A stretch of 64,000 nucleotides of DNA, from NCBI GenBank assembly GCA_964390725.1, contig CAYMIW010000006.1, forward strand, positions 1-64,000. The letters are read 5' to 3'. This document shows, piece after piece, positions 18,300 through 26,274 of the stretch (positions are counted from its first letter, which is position 1; every line of letters starts with the position of its first letter). Source of the stretch: JAABTH01 sp964390725. GTDB lineage: Bacteria; Bacillota; Dethiobacteria; DTU022. A program made the position numbers and the translations under genes. The notes beneath the pieces are model-generated. The model saw nothing but the letters and a program-made list of their open reading frames with translations, was not told the origin of the DNA and ran no database searches.

Positions 18300-19410
18300 C
18301 AGTAGTTATATCTTTAATAAAGTTGCCCTAATTGGAATGGGTTTAATCGGGGGCAGTATTGGCCTGGCTCTAAAAGAAAAAGACCTGGCCGCTAACATAA
18401 CCTGTTACGATCATGACCCGGCAACCTGTGTAGAAGCAGTAAAAAGGGGAGCGGCAGACCGCTCGATGGAATCAGCCGTGCAGGCAGTTCAGGATGCTGA
18501 CCTGGTTGTTCTTGCTGTTCCCGTACTCAGTACGATAGGTCTGCTTAAAGAAATCCTTCCCGAAGTAAAAAAAGGTGCACTCCTGACTGATGTGGGCAGC
18601 ACCAAGGGCTCAATTATGGCAGCGGTTGAACAGATTATACCGCCATCGGTTTCCTACATCGGCGGGCATCCCATGGCTGGTTCAGAGGAAAGCGGTATAC
18701 TGGGGGCTGACCCGGGCCTGCTCGAAAATGCAATTTATGTGCTTACCCCCGGACCTGATACCCCGCAGCAGCAGCTGGACAAACTTTCAGCTCTGCTTGA
18801 AAAAACCGGCGCTCAGCCGCTTATTATCGACCCCCTCTCCCACGACCGCATTGTGGCACTGGTCAGCCACCTGCCACACATAACGGCAGCCACCCTGGTG
18901 CGCAGTGCTGCCTCGGCCGGTAACAGCGACCTGATTCGCACCCTGGCGGCAGCCGGTTTCAGGGATACCACCCGCGTATCTCTCGGCAACCCCGCAGTCT
19001 GGCGCGATATCTGCCTCAGCAACCGCTGGGCGTTGCTGTCTGCGATCAAGAGCTTTAAGTCAGGTCTCGAAACCCTGGAAGAATACCTTAACGAGCCGAA
19101 TGCCGAAGCTATTGAAGAATACCTGCTGCAGGCCCGTGATTATCGCAGTTCCGTGCCCCACCGCGGTCGCGGGATATTACCAGATCTATTTGAAATGATT
19201 GTGTTAGTCCGCGACACACCGGGTGTTATCGGCAAACTGACCGGGCTGCTCGGGGAGGCCGGAATAAATATCGATGCTATCGAGATTCTTCACGTCCGTG
19301 AACTTTCCGGGGGCAGTATACGTCTTGGCTTTCGCAGCAGAGAGCAGCAGCAGCGGGCGGTTAAACTACTTGAAAACCACGGTTATGCCATTCATATAAA
19401 AGAAAACTAA
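18280..19410 (+). CDS. tyrA: prephenate dehydrogenase with ACT domain
   Basis: The 376-residue protein oxidises prephenate on the way to tyrosine. The N-terminal dinucleotide site GMGLIGGSIGLALK, the GGHPMAGSEESG motif and the helical C-terminal domain precede an ACT domain (about residues 305-376, beginning EMIVLVRDTPGVIGKL) that probably gives tyrosine feedback. The GTG start lies inside the end of aroF, with AAAGGAG nine bases ahead. Confidence 0.95.
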   Translation: MWAGLSDSSYIFNKVALIGMGLIGGSIGLALKEKDLAANITCYDHDPATCVEAVKRGAADRSMESAVQAVQDADLVVLAVPVLSTIGLLKEILPEVKKGALLTDVGSTKGSIMAAVEQIIPPSVSYIGGHPMAGSEESGILGADPGLLENAIYVLTPGPDTPQQQLDKLSALLEKTGAQPLIIDPLSHDRIVALVSHLPHITAATLVRSAASAGNSDLIRTLAAAGFRDTTRVSLGNPAVWRDICLSNRWALLSAIKSFKSGLETLEEYLNEPNAEAIEEYLLQARDYRSSVPHRGRGILPDLFEMIVLVRDTPGVIGKLTGLLGEAGINIDAIEILHVRELSGGSIRLGFRSREQQQRAVKLLENHGYAIHIKEN

Positions 19411-19412
19411 AA

Positions 19413-19434
19413 AGCACCCCTGTGGGTGCTTATA
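19413..19434. terminator. hairpin shared by tyrA and the convergent Rrf2 gene
   Basis: A 7-bp stem AGCACCC / GGGTGCT with a four-base loop lies between the two convergent stops. The T tract is on the minus strand, so it best serves the Rrf2 gene; it may also stop tyrA transcription. Confidence 0.6.
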
Positions 19435-19503
19435 ATGATCACTATAAAAAACAAGTAACCTGTCTGGTATTATTTTGCCGGTTCCTGGAGAGTGTCCGAA
19501 TAG

Positions 19504-19917
19504 CTATAATTTCTTTTGTTCTTCTGCAAGCTCGGCCAGGGTCATCGCCTGCAGTTCTTTTTTAATTGCGTCGCTAACCCTGATCCATACTGACCGGGTT
19601 ATGCATTTCTCCAGCCTGTCACAGTGTGTCTCTGTTTTAACGCACGATACGGGGGCAATACTACCTTCCACGCTTTCTACAATATCTAAAAGGGATATTC
19701 TTGAAGGATCAACAGCAAGGTGATAGCCACCACGGCTGCCCTTCTGTGTTCTGACAAAACCTTTGGCTCGCAATGGAGCCATTATTTGTTCCAAATACTT
19801 AACCGAAATCTCCTGTTCACAGGCAATCTCATTTAATTGAATTGGTTCTTCCCTATACCTGGCTGCCAACTCAATCATTGCCCTCGCTGCATAACGGACC
19901 TTAGTTGATAAATGCAC
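19504..19917 (-). CDS. Rrf2-family (IscR/CymR-like) transcriptional regulator
   Basis: A 137-residue winged-helix repressor. The N-terminus MHLSTKVRYAARAMIELA and the wing segment KGSRGGYHLAVDPS are typical. Three cysteines (SCVKTETHC, then EKC) stand at the place where IscR-type members bind an Fe-S cluster, although spacing (x6, x5) differs a little from E. coli IscR, so cluster sensing is possible but unproven. GTG start with GGAGGT seven bases upstream. It is transcribed away from the surface-protein cluster, and no cysteine or isc genes lie next to it. Confidence 0.9.
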   Translation of the reverse strand: MHLSTKVRYAARAMIELAARYREEPIQLNEIACEQEISVKYLEQIMAPLRAKGFVRTQKGSRGGYHLAVDPSRISLLDIVESVEGSIAPVSCVKTETHCDRLEKCITRSVWIRVSDAIKKELQAMTLAELAEEQKKL

Positions 19918-20162
19918 TTTTTTACCTCCATGCTTTCTCTGTGATCAGACCATATTCTCAATAATTGTAACATATCCTATTGGTTATATTAACTTCATTT
20001 TGCCTGGTTGTCAAAATCCTGTCTTTATCATTCTATATCCCGGGTCATATACCTTTTATTAATTGTAACTAAATTACATTAAGCTCACTTCATTCCGGTT
20101 TTACACTATTAAGTTAAACATAGATTACATTAAAGGCGTCGTGTTCACGAAATAAAAGTGTT

Positions 20163-20202
20163 TTGTTTGCCGGTTGTAATTAATCTGTAAGTCAGTTGTA
20201 AG
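20163..20202 (+). promoter_or_regulatory. four 7-mer direct repeats with exact 11-bp period
   Basis: TTGTTTG (20163), TTGTAAT (20174), CTGTAAG (20185) and TTGTAAG (20196) begin exactly 11 bases apart and end just ahead of a TATAAT box. This arrangement is typical of binding sites for SARP and OmpR/PhoB-type winged-helix activators. A SARP-like gene lies 7 kb downstream at 27525. Confidence 0.65.
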
Positions 20203-20215
20203 AGGCCGGTGTTAA

Positions 20216-20221
20216 TATAAT
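20216..20221 (+). promoter_or_regulatory. TATAAT -10 box of the surface-protein cluster
   Basis: A perfect TATAAT without a matching -35 (CAGTTG at 17 bp). The missing -35 is overlapped by the 11-bp repeats, as at activator-dependent promoters. The rest of the 374-base gap 19918-20291 holds the Rrf2 promoter side and AT-rich sequence, with no gene seen. Confidence 0.6.
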
Positions 20222-20291
20222 CGTAAAATACTATTGTTTCCTTAACAATGTATCGGTTTGTTTTCAGAGCAGAAGTAAATGGGAGCAAAAA

Positions 20292-20567
20292 ATGTATTCA
20301 AAAAATGGATCATCTTTCTTTGTACAGTTATTTTTTCGTAAAGGCGCTACCTGGCAGGGTCAGGTGCATTGGCTGGAAACCGGTCAGAAACGCAGTTTTC
20401 GCAGCTGCCTGGAACTGACCCTTCTTCTTAAAGAAGCAATGGAGATATTTAATGCTCCCCCGGCTAATTACAGTTTTCGAAACTGGCAGCCTGATAATGA
20501 TGACCAGGAAAATTATCAGAGGCCGGAACTAGAATACAGCTGTAGTGCTGCCAGTAAAGGCGAATAA
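20292..20567 (+). CDS. small conserved-type protein, unknown function
   Basis: A 91-residue soluble protein without signal peptide. The core, with ATWQGQVHWLETGQKRSFRS followed by a Leu-rich helix, looks like small proteins of Clostridia that I recognise only by pattern. The tail is Asn/Asp/Glu-rich. It is the first gene after the repeat-bearing promoter and lies 90 bases before the TasA-like pair, so it is likely part of that unit. A weak GGGAGC precedes the ATG. No function is claimed. Confidence 0.65.
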   Translation: MYSKNGSSFFVQLFFRKGATWQGQVHWLETGQKRSFRSCLELTLLLKEAMEIFNAPPANYSFRNWQPDNDDQENYQRPELEYSCSAASKGE

Positions 20568-20657
20568 AGCTGGCACAATTGTCTGCCAGTTTTTACATAA
20601 TACGTTTTAAAAGGGTGATAGATTATTACCAGACGCAAAGAGCGTGGCAAAAGCAGT

Positions 20658-21266
20658 ATGCAAAGTTGGCTTATCTGGCTGGCTTTAACAGCCGCATTCA
20701 GCCTGATGGGTTTAAGCCTGGCGGCATTTCAGGGTAGTGTCAGTATTGAAAGCGCCATCGTCGGAACAAGTGAGGTAGCGGTTGCCTTCGGAGAGCACCT
20801 TGATACCTCTCAGGATACACCCAGGGATGAAGAAGACGGTAAAGATGAGGTTCCGGGTCAGCTTTCCGAAACCATGTATCATCTTGTAATTGATCACGAA
20901 GCAGAAAGAAACAACCCAACTACACCGCGCAATAATAAACCTTCATTTATAGTTAAACGTGTTGGTGATCACGAAATCGGTATATCTATAACCAATGCTC
21001 ATCCCGGCGATACATATAAACTAATATATATTGTAGAAAACAAGGGTTCCCTGCCTGTTAAATGCTCTGTGGCTCCGCTCAAACTGCCCACTCACCTTAA
21101 GTTGACTAATGATTTGGATGGTTATATAGAGCCTGGTTTAAATAGCGGTGCTGCTAACAGTATCAAGGGTGAACTGATTATTAAAATTGCTGACAATGCC
21201 GAGGAAAATACAAAAGCAGAGATTATGGTGACCTTGCAATTTGAGCAGTGGAATCTATCTTATTAG
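20658..21266 (+). CDS. camelysin/TasA-like exported protein (start uncertain)
   Basis: A protein of about 202 residues with an N-terminal hydrophobic helix (SWLIWLALTAAFSLMGLSLAAF) followed by a beta-rich region with SVSIESAIVGTSEVAVAF, the pattern of SipW-processed TasA/camelysin proteins. A conserved-type NAHPGDTYKLIYIVENKGSLPVKCSV stretch reads like a beta-sandwich in such proteins. ATG 20658 has no ribosome site and gives a signal with no positive charge. The frame stays open upstream to an ATT at 20625 (after AAGGGTGAT at 20611-20619), which would add the basic stretch TRRKERGKSS. Confidence 0.6.
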   Translation: MQSWLIWLALTAAFSLMGLSLAAFQGSVSIESAIVGTSEVAVAFGEHLDTSQDTPRDEEDGKDEVPGQLSETMYHLVIDHEAERNNPTTPRNNKPSFIVKRVGDHEIGISITNAHPGDTYKLIYIVENKGSLPVKCSVAPLKLPTHLKLTNDLDGYIEPGLNSGAANSIKGELIIKIADNAEENTKAEIMVTLQFEQWNLSY

Positions 21267-21426
21267 CAATCATGAATTTCATAATTATTACTCTTTATAT
21301 GAAGGACGGTGGTACGGCAGAAGTAACAGTTTGATTAACAGTCACTCAAAGTGGAGTTAAGAAAGTGGAGAACCGGTTTGACTAATTAAGAGTGTATTTA
21401 TTAATTTATGAAGGAGGGTTTAATTA

Positions 21427-21996
21427 ATGAAAAAGATTAAGTATATCGCTTTGGCGCTAGTATTAATGCTTGCCCTTGTCGGTGGGGCGTATGCAGCATG
21501 GACAGATACAATTGTTTTAGGTGGCGATATTGATACAGGCGAACTAAGTATAAAATTTGAAGGTGCAGCTGGATCTAACGGTATTTACGAAGAGCTTAAA
21601 TATGATCTATCAGATAAAAAATTAACTGTAAATGTGGATAAATTATTTCCAAGAGAACCAGATGATGGTAACCTTTATGCAACCATTACAACTCATTTTA
21701 TTAATAATGGTTCTATCCCTGCTAAGGTAACTAAAGTAACAGTTAAGTCACCACAGACATTTATTAATGAGTATCTAAGATTTAGTTACTATGATGGCCA
21801 GAACAGCCAAAAGGAGTTAAACCTTGAAAAGCTTGAAGATGTTTTTAACGATGTATTGGGTGACGAAATACTAGATAAAAATGATACATTTAAATTTTCA
21901 CTTGAATTTTGGTTAGCAGCAGATACTCCTGATTGGGTAATGGATAAACAAGGCTCTTATTCAATTGAGTTTGAGTTTGGGCAGTTTAATTTCTAA
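21427..21996 (+). CDS. TasA/camelysin-like secreted protein
   Basis: A 189-residue protein with a typical SipW-type signal: basic MKKIKY, a hydrophobic core, then GGAYAAWTDTIVLGGDIDTGELSIKF. The AYA-A(W/F)xDT pattern and the glycine/threonine strand after it are characteristic of TasA and camelysin, which form matrix fibres or surface metalloproteins. The remainder looks beta-rich. AAGGAGGG precedes the ATG. The gene is visibly more AT-rich than its neighbours. It lies two genes before a SipW-type peptidase that probably cleaves it. Confidence 0.8.
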   Translation: MKKIKYIALALVLMLALVGGAYAAWTDTIVLGGDIDTGELSIKFEGAAGSNGIYEELKYDLSDKKLTVNVDKLFPREPDDGNLYATITTHFINNGSIPAKVTKVTVKSPQTFINEYLRFSYYDGQNSQKELNLEKLEDVFNDVLGDEILDKNDTFKFSLEFWLAADTPDWVMDKQGSYSIEFEFGQFNF

Positions 21997-22138
21997 GATT
22001 AACGTTAACAAGATCATTATGTAAAGCAATATTCAAATTAATGTGGGGGAAGTAAGTAAATGTCTTTCCCCACTTATATTAATATAATAGGTGAACTTAA
22101 AAGGATATGAGTTGTGGTTAAGGAGGCTTATCTTCGAG

Positions 22139-22693
22139 GTGAAAAAAATACTATTAATCACCTGCTGCCTGGCGCTGGTTTTCTTTGTTTTGCCCGGTGG
22201 TCTGGCTTCCTGGGGTGTGGATTTAAAGATCTATGGTGGGGTTAACACCGGTCAATGGAGTGAGCAGGAAAGCGCCATTGCTACAAAGGCGGACGGTTCC
22301 AGGGATAGTGATGCAGGTGATCAAGAAAAACCTGAAATTGCTGTATCTGAACACCTGCTGAGTATTAATGTTAAGGGCAGGGGTACAACCAACCTGCCGC
22401 CAGGCGATTACATGATTAATACCGGTGACCCGGTTAAACTATCAGCCGGACAGGATCCGGAATGGCCCGGTTACAGATTTGTTAAGTGGATTATTAACGG
22501 TGCTGAAGAATTCAGTGCTGATATAAATATAAGCGTGTTGAAAGATACAACGGCAACAGCCGTATTTGCAGAATTAAAACAGGACCTGGATAAGCAGGAA
22601 AACGGTGGAGCTGAAGGCGGCAGTGACGAAAATTCCGACCCTCAAATCACATCAGGCGGAGAATCTGAAGAAGCCGGGGAGGAAGCTGAGTAA
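22139..22693 (+). CDS. exported protein with an InlB-type beta repeat
   Basis: A 184-residue protein. After a signal-like N-terminus (MKKILLITCCLALVFFVLPGGLASW) comes a Ser/Asp-rich stretch. Residues about 80-145 resemble a divergent InlB B-repeat: PGYRFVKWIINGAEEF, then a strand ending TTATAVFAE. The tail is strongly acidic (Glu/Ser/Gly). GTG 22139 is preferred since it begins the signal peptide; AGGAGG lies 12 bases ahead, a long spacing. A reading from 22091 adds 16 residues without a ribosome site. Probably a surface or matrix component. Confidence 0.65.
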   Translation: MKKILLITCCLALVFFVLPGGLASWGVDLKIYGGVNTGQWSEQESAIATKADGSRDSDAGDQEKPEIAVSEHLLSINVKGRGTTNLPPGDYMINTGDPVKLSAGQDPEWPGYRFVKWIINGAEEFSADINISVLKDTTATAVFAELKQDLDKQENGGAEGGSDENSDPQITSGGESEEAGEEAE

Positions 22694-22716
22694 ACTGGAG
22701 GAGTTCAGAACTTTTT

Positions 22717-23886
22717 ATGAGCATAAAAACTATGCCGCTTAAAAGACAACATGGATTATTGATTTTCACTGCCCTGGCAATTCTTTATTTGTCCGATAAT
22801 TTCTTGTCTGGGAGGATTATCGGTGGGTTTGGCGGTAATTATATCCTGCCTATTTTGTCTTGGAGCTTACTGGGGCTGGCGCTCTACCGACTGGTGCCAC
22901 AGGGACGATCTTTGACCAGGCGACGTCATCAGGAAGTGTTCATTTGGGCTGCTGTAATCAGTGCCCTGGCTTTAATTGCTGCGGTATATGCTGTCGGTTT
23001 ACTAGAAGGGTACGGCAAGAGTCCTTATGATCAGAGCTTTTCCGGTATTGTAATCAACATTTTTTATCTTGGTTCAATGCTTCTGGGTATAGAACTGGCG
23101 CGGGCCCGGTTGATTAATTATTTGTTCAGGAAAAAGCCTTTAACCGGTGTTATCCTGACCGCTATAATTTTTACTATATTTGCTTTTGCCCCGGGCAGAC
23201 TCTTTTCATTTGAAACGGGCCTCGATGGAGCACGGTTTGTTGGTAACACTTTTTTACCTGCTCTTGCCGAAAATGCCCTTGCTTCTTACCTGGCTTTGCT
23301 TGGCGGCCCACTGCCTGCCATTGCTTACCGGGGCCTGCTGGTTGCTTACCAGTGGTTTATGCCGGTGCTGCCCGATCTTAACTGGGTAACGTGGGCCCTG
23401 ATCGGTACATTTGTACCTGCATTTTGCCTGGTTATGATTTATCAGCTTTACCGTTCCGAAGTGCTGAGGATCAGGTCGCGTGAAAAAGAAAGCCCGGTTG
23501 GCTGGGTTATGACCAGTGCTTTTTCGGTAGTAATGATCTGGTTTGCCGTTGGGGTATTCAGTATTTACCCGAACGTGATTATCAGCGGCAGCATGCGGCC
23601 CCATATAGATATTGGCGATATTGTTATTGTGAAGAGTGTTGAGGCCGAGCAGGTAGAGGTTGGCGACATTATTCAGTTTATAGAGATTGAGCAGCAGATT
23701 AGAATTAACCACAGGGTAATAGAAATCAGGGAAGATGATCGCGGACAGCCTCTATTTGTGACCAAGGGTGATGCTAATAGCAGCATTGACAGCGACCCTG
23801 TTGTTGCCGAACAGCTCAGGGGAAAAGTGATCCAGGTTATACCTAAAATAGGATGGATCACTATAGCAATGCGTAATCCGGGCTGA
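22717..23886 (+). CDS. SipW/ER-type signal peptidase I with polytopic N-terminal domain
   Basis: 389 residues, far longer than the roughly 190 of B. subtilis SipW. Residues 1-265 carry about seven or eight hydrophobic helices with no peptidase motif. The catalytic part is C-terminal: ISGSMRPHIDIGDIVIVK with Ser292, INHRVIEI with His332, then FVTKGDANSSIDSDPV. The Ser-His spacing of 40 equals that of SipW (S47/H87), and the use of His rather than Lys marks the archaeal/ER class. GGAGG precedes the ATG. It lies in the middle of genes for its likely substrates. Confidence 0.9.
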   Translation: MSIKTMPLKRQHGLLIFTALAILYLSDNFLSGRIIGGFGGNYILPILSWSLLGLALYRLVPQGRSLTRRRHQEVFIWAAVISALALIAAVYAVGLLEGYGKSPYDQSFSGIVINIFYLGSMLLGIELARARLINYLFRKKPLTGVILTAIIFTIFAFAPGRLFSFETGLDGARFVGNTFLPALAENALASYLALLGGPLPAIAYRGLLVAYQWFMPVLPDLNWVTWALIGTFVPAFCLVMIYQLYRSEVLRIRSREKESPVGWVMTSAFSVVMIWFAVGVFSIYPNVIISGSMRPHIDIGDIVIVKSVEAEQVEVGDIIQFIEIEQQIRINHRVIEIREDDRGQPLFVTKGDANSSIDSDPVVAEQLRGKVIQVIPKIGWITIAMRNPG

Positions 23887-23923
23887 TCAAGATCTTAAAA
23901 GATAGTCAGGGGATGATAAAATA

Positions 23924-25057
23924 ATGAAAAAATCTAACCCAGCGGATCTGGAAAAAAGAAAAATTAAAAGTGTTATTAATAAACTTAAAGGCCCGCACAG
24001 TATTCCTAGCCAAAGCCGCAGGCTGTTAATTATTGCCCTTACTGTTATCCTGGCCGGATCCCTGTTGGGAACGTTTTGGAATTTTTATGGTACTGACGGC
24101 GAGGAAGTTGAAGAGACAGTTTATTATTGCATTCAGGAAGCGCTGATTGACTACAGTGTTTATACTTTACCCAATGACCTTTTTACAAACAGGAGACTTG
24201 GTCCGGGGCGTGCTTACATTGCCGGTTTAACAGACTATATAGCCCTCGATTTTGAGTATCGTTTTTTTGGTGAAAGGGAAGCAGAGATCAGTGGGGAGTA
24301 CGATGCAACGGCAACGCTTGCCGCGTATACCGCCCAGGAAGAGCATCTGGTCTGGGAAAAGGCATATCAAGTTTTGCCCAGGCAGTATTTTTCTTTAACC
24401 GGCAGTGATTTAACAATCACAGAAAGAATTATAGTGCCGTTTTCCGATTACCTTGCTTTTACGGAATATGTGAAAGAAGAGACTGGTTACAATCCTTCAG
24501 AGTTAAAGCTGACGGTTAACTGTAATGTCAGCATGATCGCGGAAACAGAAGAAGGGGCTATCAGCGAAACACTGGTTCCGGAGATGATTATTCCTTTAAA
24601 GGGCAATACTTTTACAGTTGAAGGCAGCCTCGCAGAAGAAATAGAAGGAGGCATTACGCAAACGCATATAGTAACCGGCACCGGGGTTATTGGTATAGCC
24701 CAGCTATTACCACTTATAGTTCTTCTTTCCATTCTTGCCTTGACCTATGTCCAATTTGCGACCGTTCCTGCTCTTGATGAACAGAAAAAAGAAGTTCCGG
24801 ATGTGAACGGTCTGCTTAAAAAACATGGTGACCGGATTATTACTACAGCTAATGGGGTATCGTCCATTCCGGAAGGTGCTGTTGTTGTAGTTTCTTTTGA
24901 GGAGTTACTTAAGCTGGCTGATGAAATAGATAAGCCGATTCTATATCCCCGTCCGGCAGAAGGAAGTGAAGGTGACCATTACTTCCTTATTTTTACTCCG
25001 GAAAAGGTTTATGCTTACGGAATCAGCGGCAGCAAGGTTAGAGAAGCTAATAACTGA
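23924..25057 (+). CDS. DUF5305 family membrane protein
   Basis: A 377-residue protein with a basic N-terminus, one membrane helix (about residues 36-56), a large extracytoplasmic beta-rich domain (about 60-250), a second helix (GVIGIAQLLPLIVLLSILALTYV, about 255-280) and a cytoplasmic tail of about 95 residues. The YYCIQEALIDYSVYTLPNDLF region and overall topology match DUF5305 proteins, which in archaea and Clostridia occur beside SipW-type peptidases. GGGGATG lies ahead of the start. Function unknown; assembly or anchoring of the secreted proteins is a guess. Confidence 0.75.
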   Translation: MKKSNPADLEKRKIKSVINKLKGPHSIPSQSRRLLIIALTVILAGSLLGTFWNFYGTDGEEVEETVYYCIQEALIDYSVYTLPNDLFTNRRLGPGRAYIAGLTDYIALDFEYRFFGEREAEISGEYDATATLAAYTAQEEHLVWEKAYQVLPRQYFSLTGSDLTITERIIVPFSDYLAFTEYVKEETGYNPSELKLTVNCNVSMIAETEEGAISETLVPEMIIPLKGNTFTVEGSLAEEIEGGITQTHIVTGTGVIGIAQLLPLIVLLSILALTYVQFATVPALDEQKKEVPDVNGLLKKHGDRIITTANGVSSIPEGAVVVVSFEELLKLADEIDKPILYPRPAEGSEGDHYFLIFTPEKVYAYGISGSKVREANN

Positions 25058-25128
25058 TCAATAACGAATTGGAATAAGCCGGTTTCTGACAGCCGGGTAA
25101 AATGAGAGTTTGAAAAAGGGGTGACAAA

Positions 25129-26247
25129 ATGAAGAACTTTAAGAAGGCAATAGTTGTAATAACAACATACCTGGTCGTTATTGGCCTGGCGGGATTGATT
25201 AGTGCCTATTCAATGGGGCGCAGCATGGGCGCACCTATAACGATAACGGGTAATGATACAGGTATAGATGTCAGCCCTGTGGGAGGAAAAATATTTGATC
25301 TCGCCAATCTCTATCCGGGCAAGGAAGAAGTCAGCACAGTTGTGATAGACAATCACGGTGAAGATCCATTCACGGTTGATATAGCTGTTAACCTTGGGGG
25401 TGACCAGGTTTTAATCGATGCTCTCTGGCTGAAAATCAGCGATGCCCTCCATACTTACTACCAGGGTCCTCTTGCCGGGGCCAAAGCTTCTATAGTGCAG
25501 GTGCCGCCGGGAGGCAGTACAGAGCTTGATCTAAGTTTAACCATGCTTAGCGGCCAGGGTAACGCGACCCAGAACAAATCTGTTGATATGAGCTGGTCTT
25601 TTGCTGCCGCTACCCTTACATCACCGGGGCCGGGGGCTGATCCCGGAACAGGAGAGGTGGATACTGATTTTATTCCACCGGAAGGGCCTGAAACCGCACC
25701 TGAAGATGAGCCGGCCGAAGAGCCTGTTGCCGTCCCTGCTGCTGCAGTGCTGCTTGCAGCTCCTGAAGAACCGCAAACAGAAGGTGAAGGTGAAATTGAG
25801 GGGACACCTGCTACGGTGGAAGAGATTACTTTACCTCCTGAAGAGCCACAGGTTGAGCCGGTTGCAGATATAGTTAAGCTGATAGCTTTTTGGCCGCTGC
25901 TTTTGTTATTACTGCCCCTGCTTTTGTGGCTGCTTTTCTCCAGCACCCTTCGATTACTGGTGCCGGATGAAAATGGCAAATTCAAGGTTGTGTCCCGTCG
26001 GATAGCCAGATATAAAAACGGAAAATGGCATACGAATATAGGAAAAGAGCTGACAAAGCATTTACCCGAAAAAAGACTGCTCATTGTAGACTTCAAGGGA
26101 GGGTTTCTGAAGAAAGCAGGCAAGCATATTTATTCAGGTGAGAAAGTGATCGCTTCCGGGAGTCTGCGTTATGCAGTTTTCGGTACGGACAGGTTTGTAA
26201 GCTGGATGGATGATCTAAAACAGCGGTCAGCGCGGATGATCGGTTAA
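25129..26247 (+). CDS. membrane-anchored surface protein, Pro/Glu-rich linker
   Basis: A 372-residue protein. An N-terminal helix or signal (residues 8-28) is followed by a domain of about 130 residues with NLYPGKEEVSTVVIDNHG, a pattern of extracytoplasmic TasA- or WxL-like sandwich domains. A Pro/Glu/Ala linker of about 80 residues leads to a second helix (about 248-272, mainly Leu) and a basic cytoplasmic tail with FKVVSRRIARYKNGKWHTNI. GGGGTGAC precedes the ATG. It is the last gene of the cluster and converges on the XRE gene 28 bases away. Function unknown. Confidence 0.65.
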   Translation: MKNFKKAIVVITTYLVVIGLAGLISAYSMGRSMGAPITITGNDTGIDVSPVGGKIFDLANLYPGKEEVSTVVIDNHGEDPFTVDIAVNLGGDQVLIDALWLKISDALHTYYQGPLAGAKASIVQVPPGGSTELDLSLTMLSGQGNATQNKSVDMSWSFAAATLTSPGPGADPGTGEVDTDFIPPEGPETAPEDEPAEEPVAVPAAAVLLAAPEEPQTEGEGEIEGTPATVEEITLPPEEPQVEPVADIVKLIAFWPLLLLLLPLLLWLLFSSTLRLLVPDENGKFKVVSRRIARYKNGKWHTNIGKELTKHLPEKRLLIVDFKGGFLKKAGKHIYSGEKVIASGSLRYAVFGTDRFVSWMDDLKQRSARMIG

Positions 26248-26274
26248 GTGCTACAGGTTACTGCTCGCCTTGAT

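Noticed and set aside
25458..26123. A 221-residue minus-strand Ser/Gly-rich frame opposite the Pro/Glu-rich gene
   Set aside because: It is the complement of the Pro/Glu/Ala linker; its low-complexity composition is a by-product.
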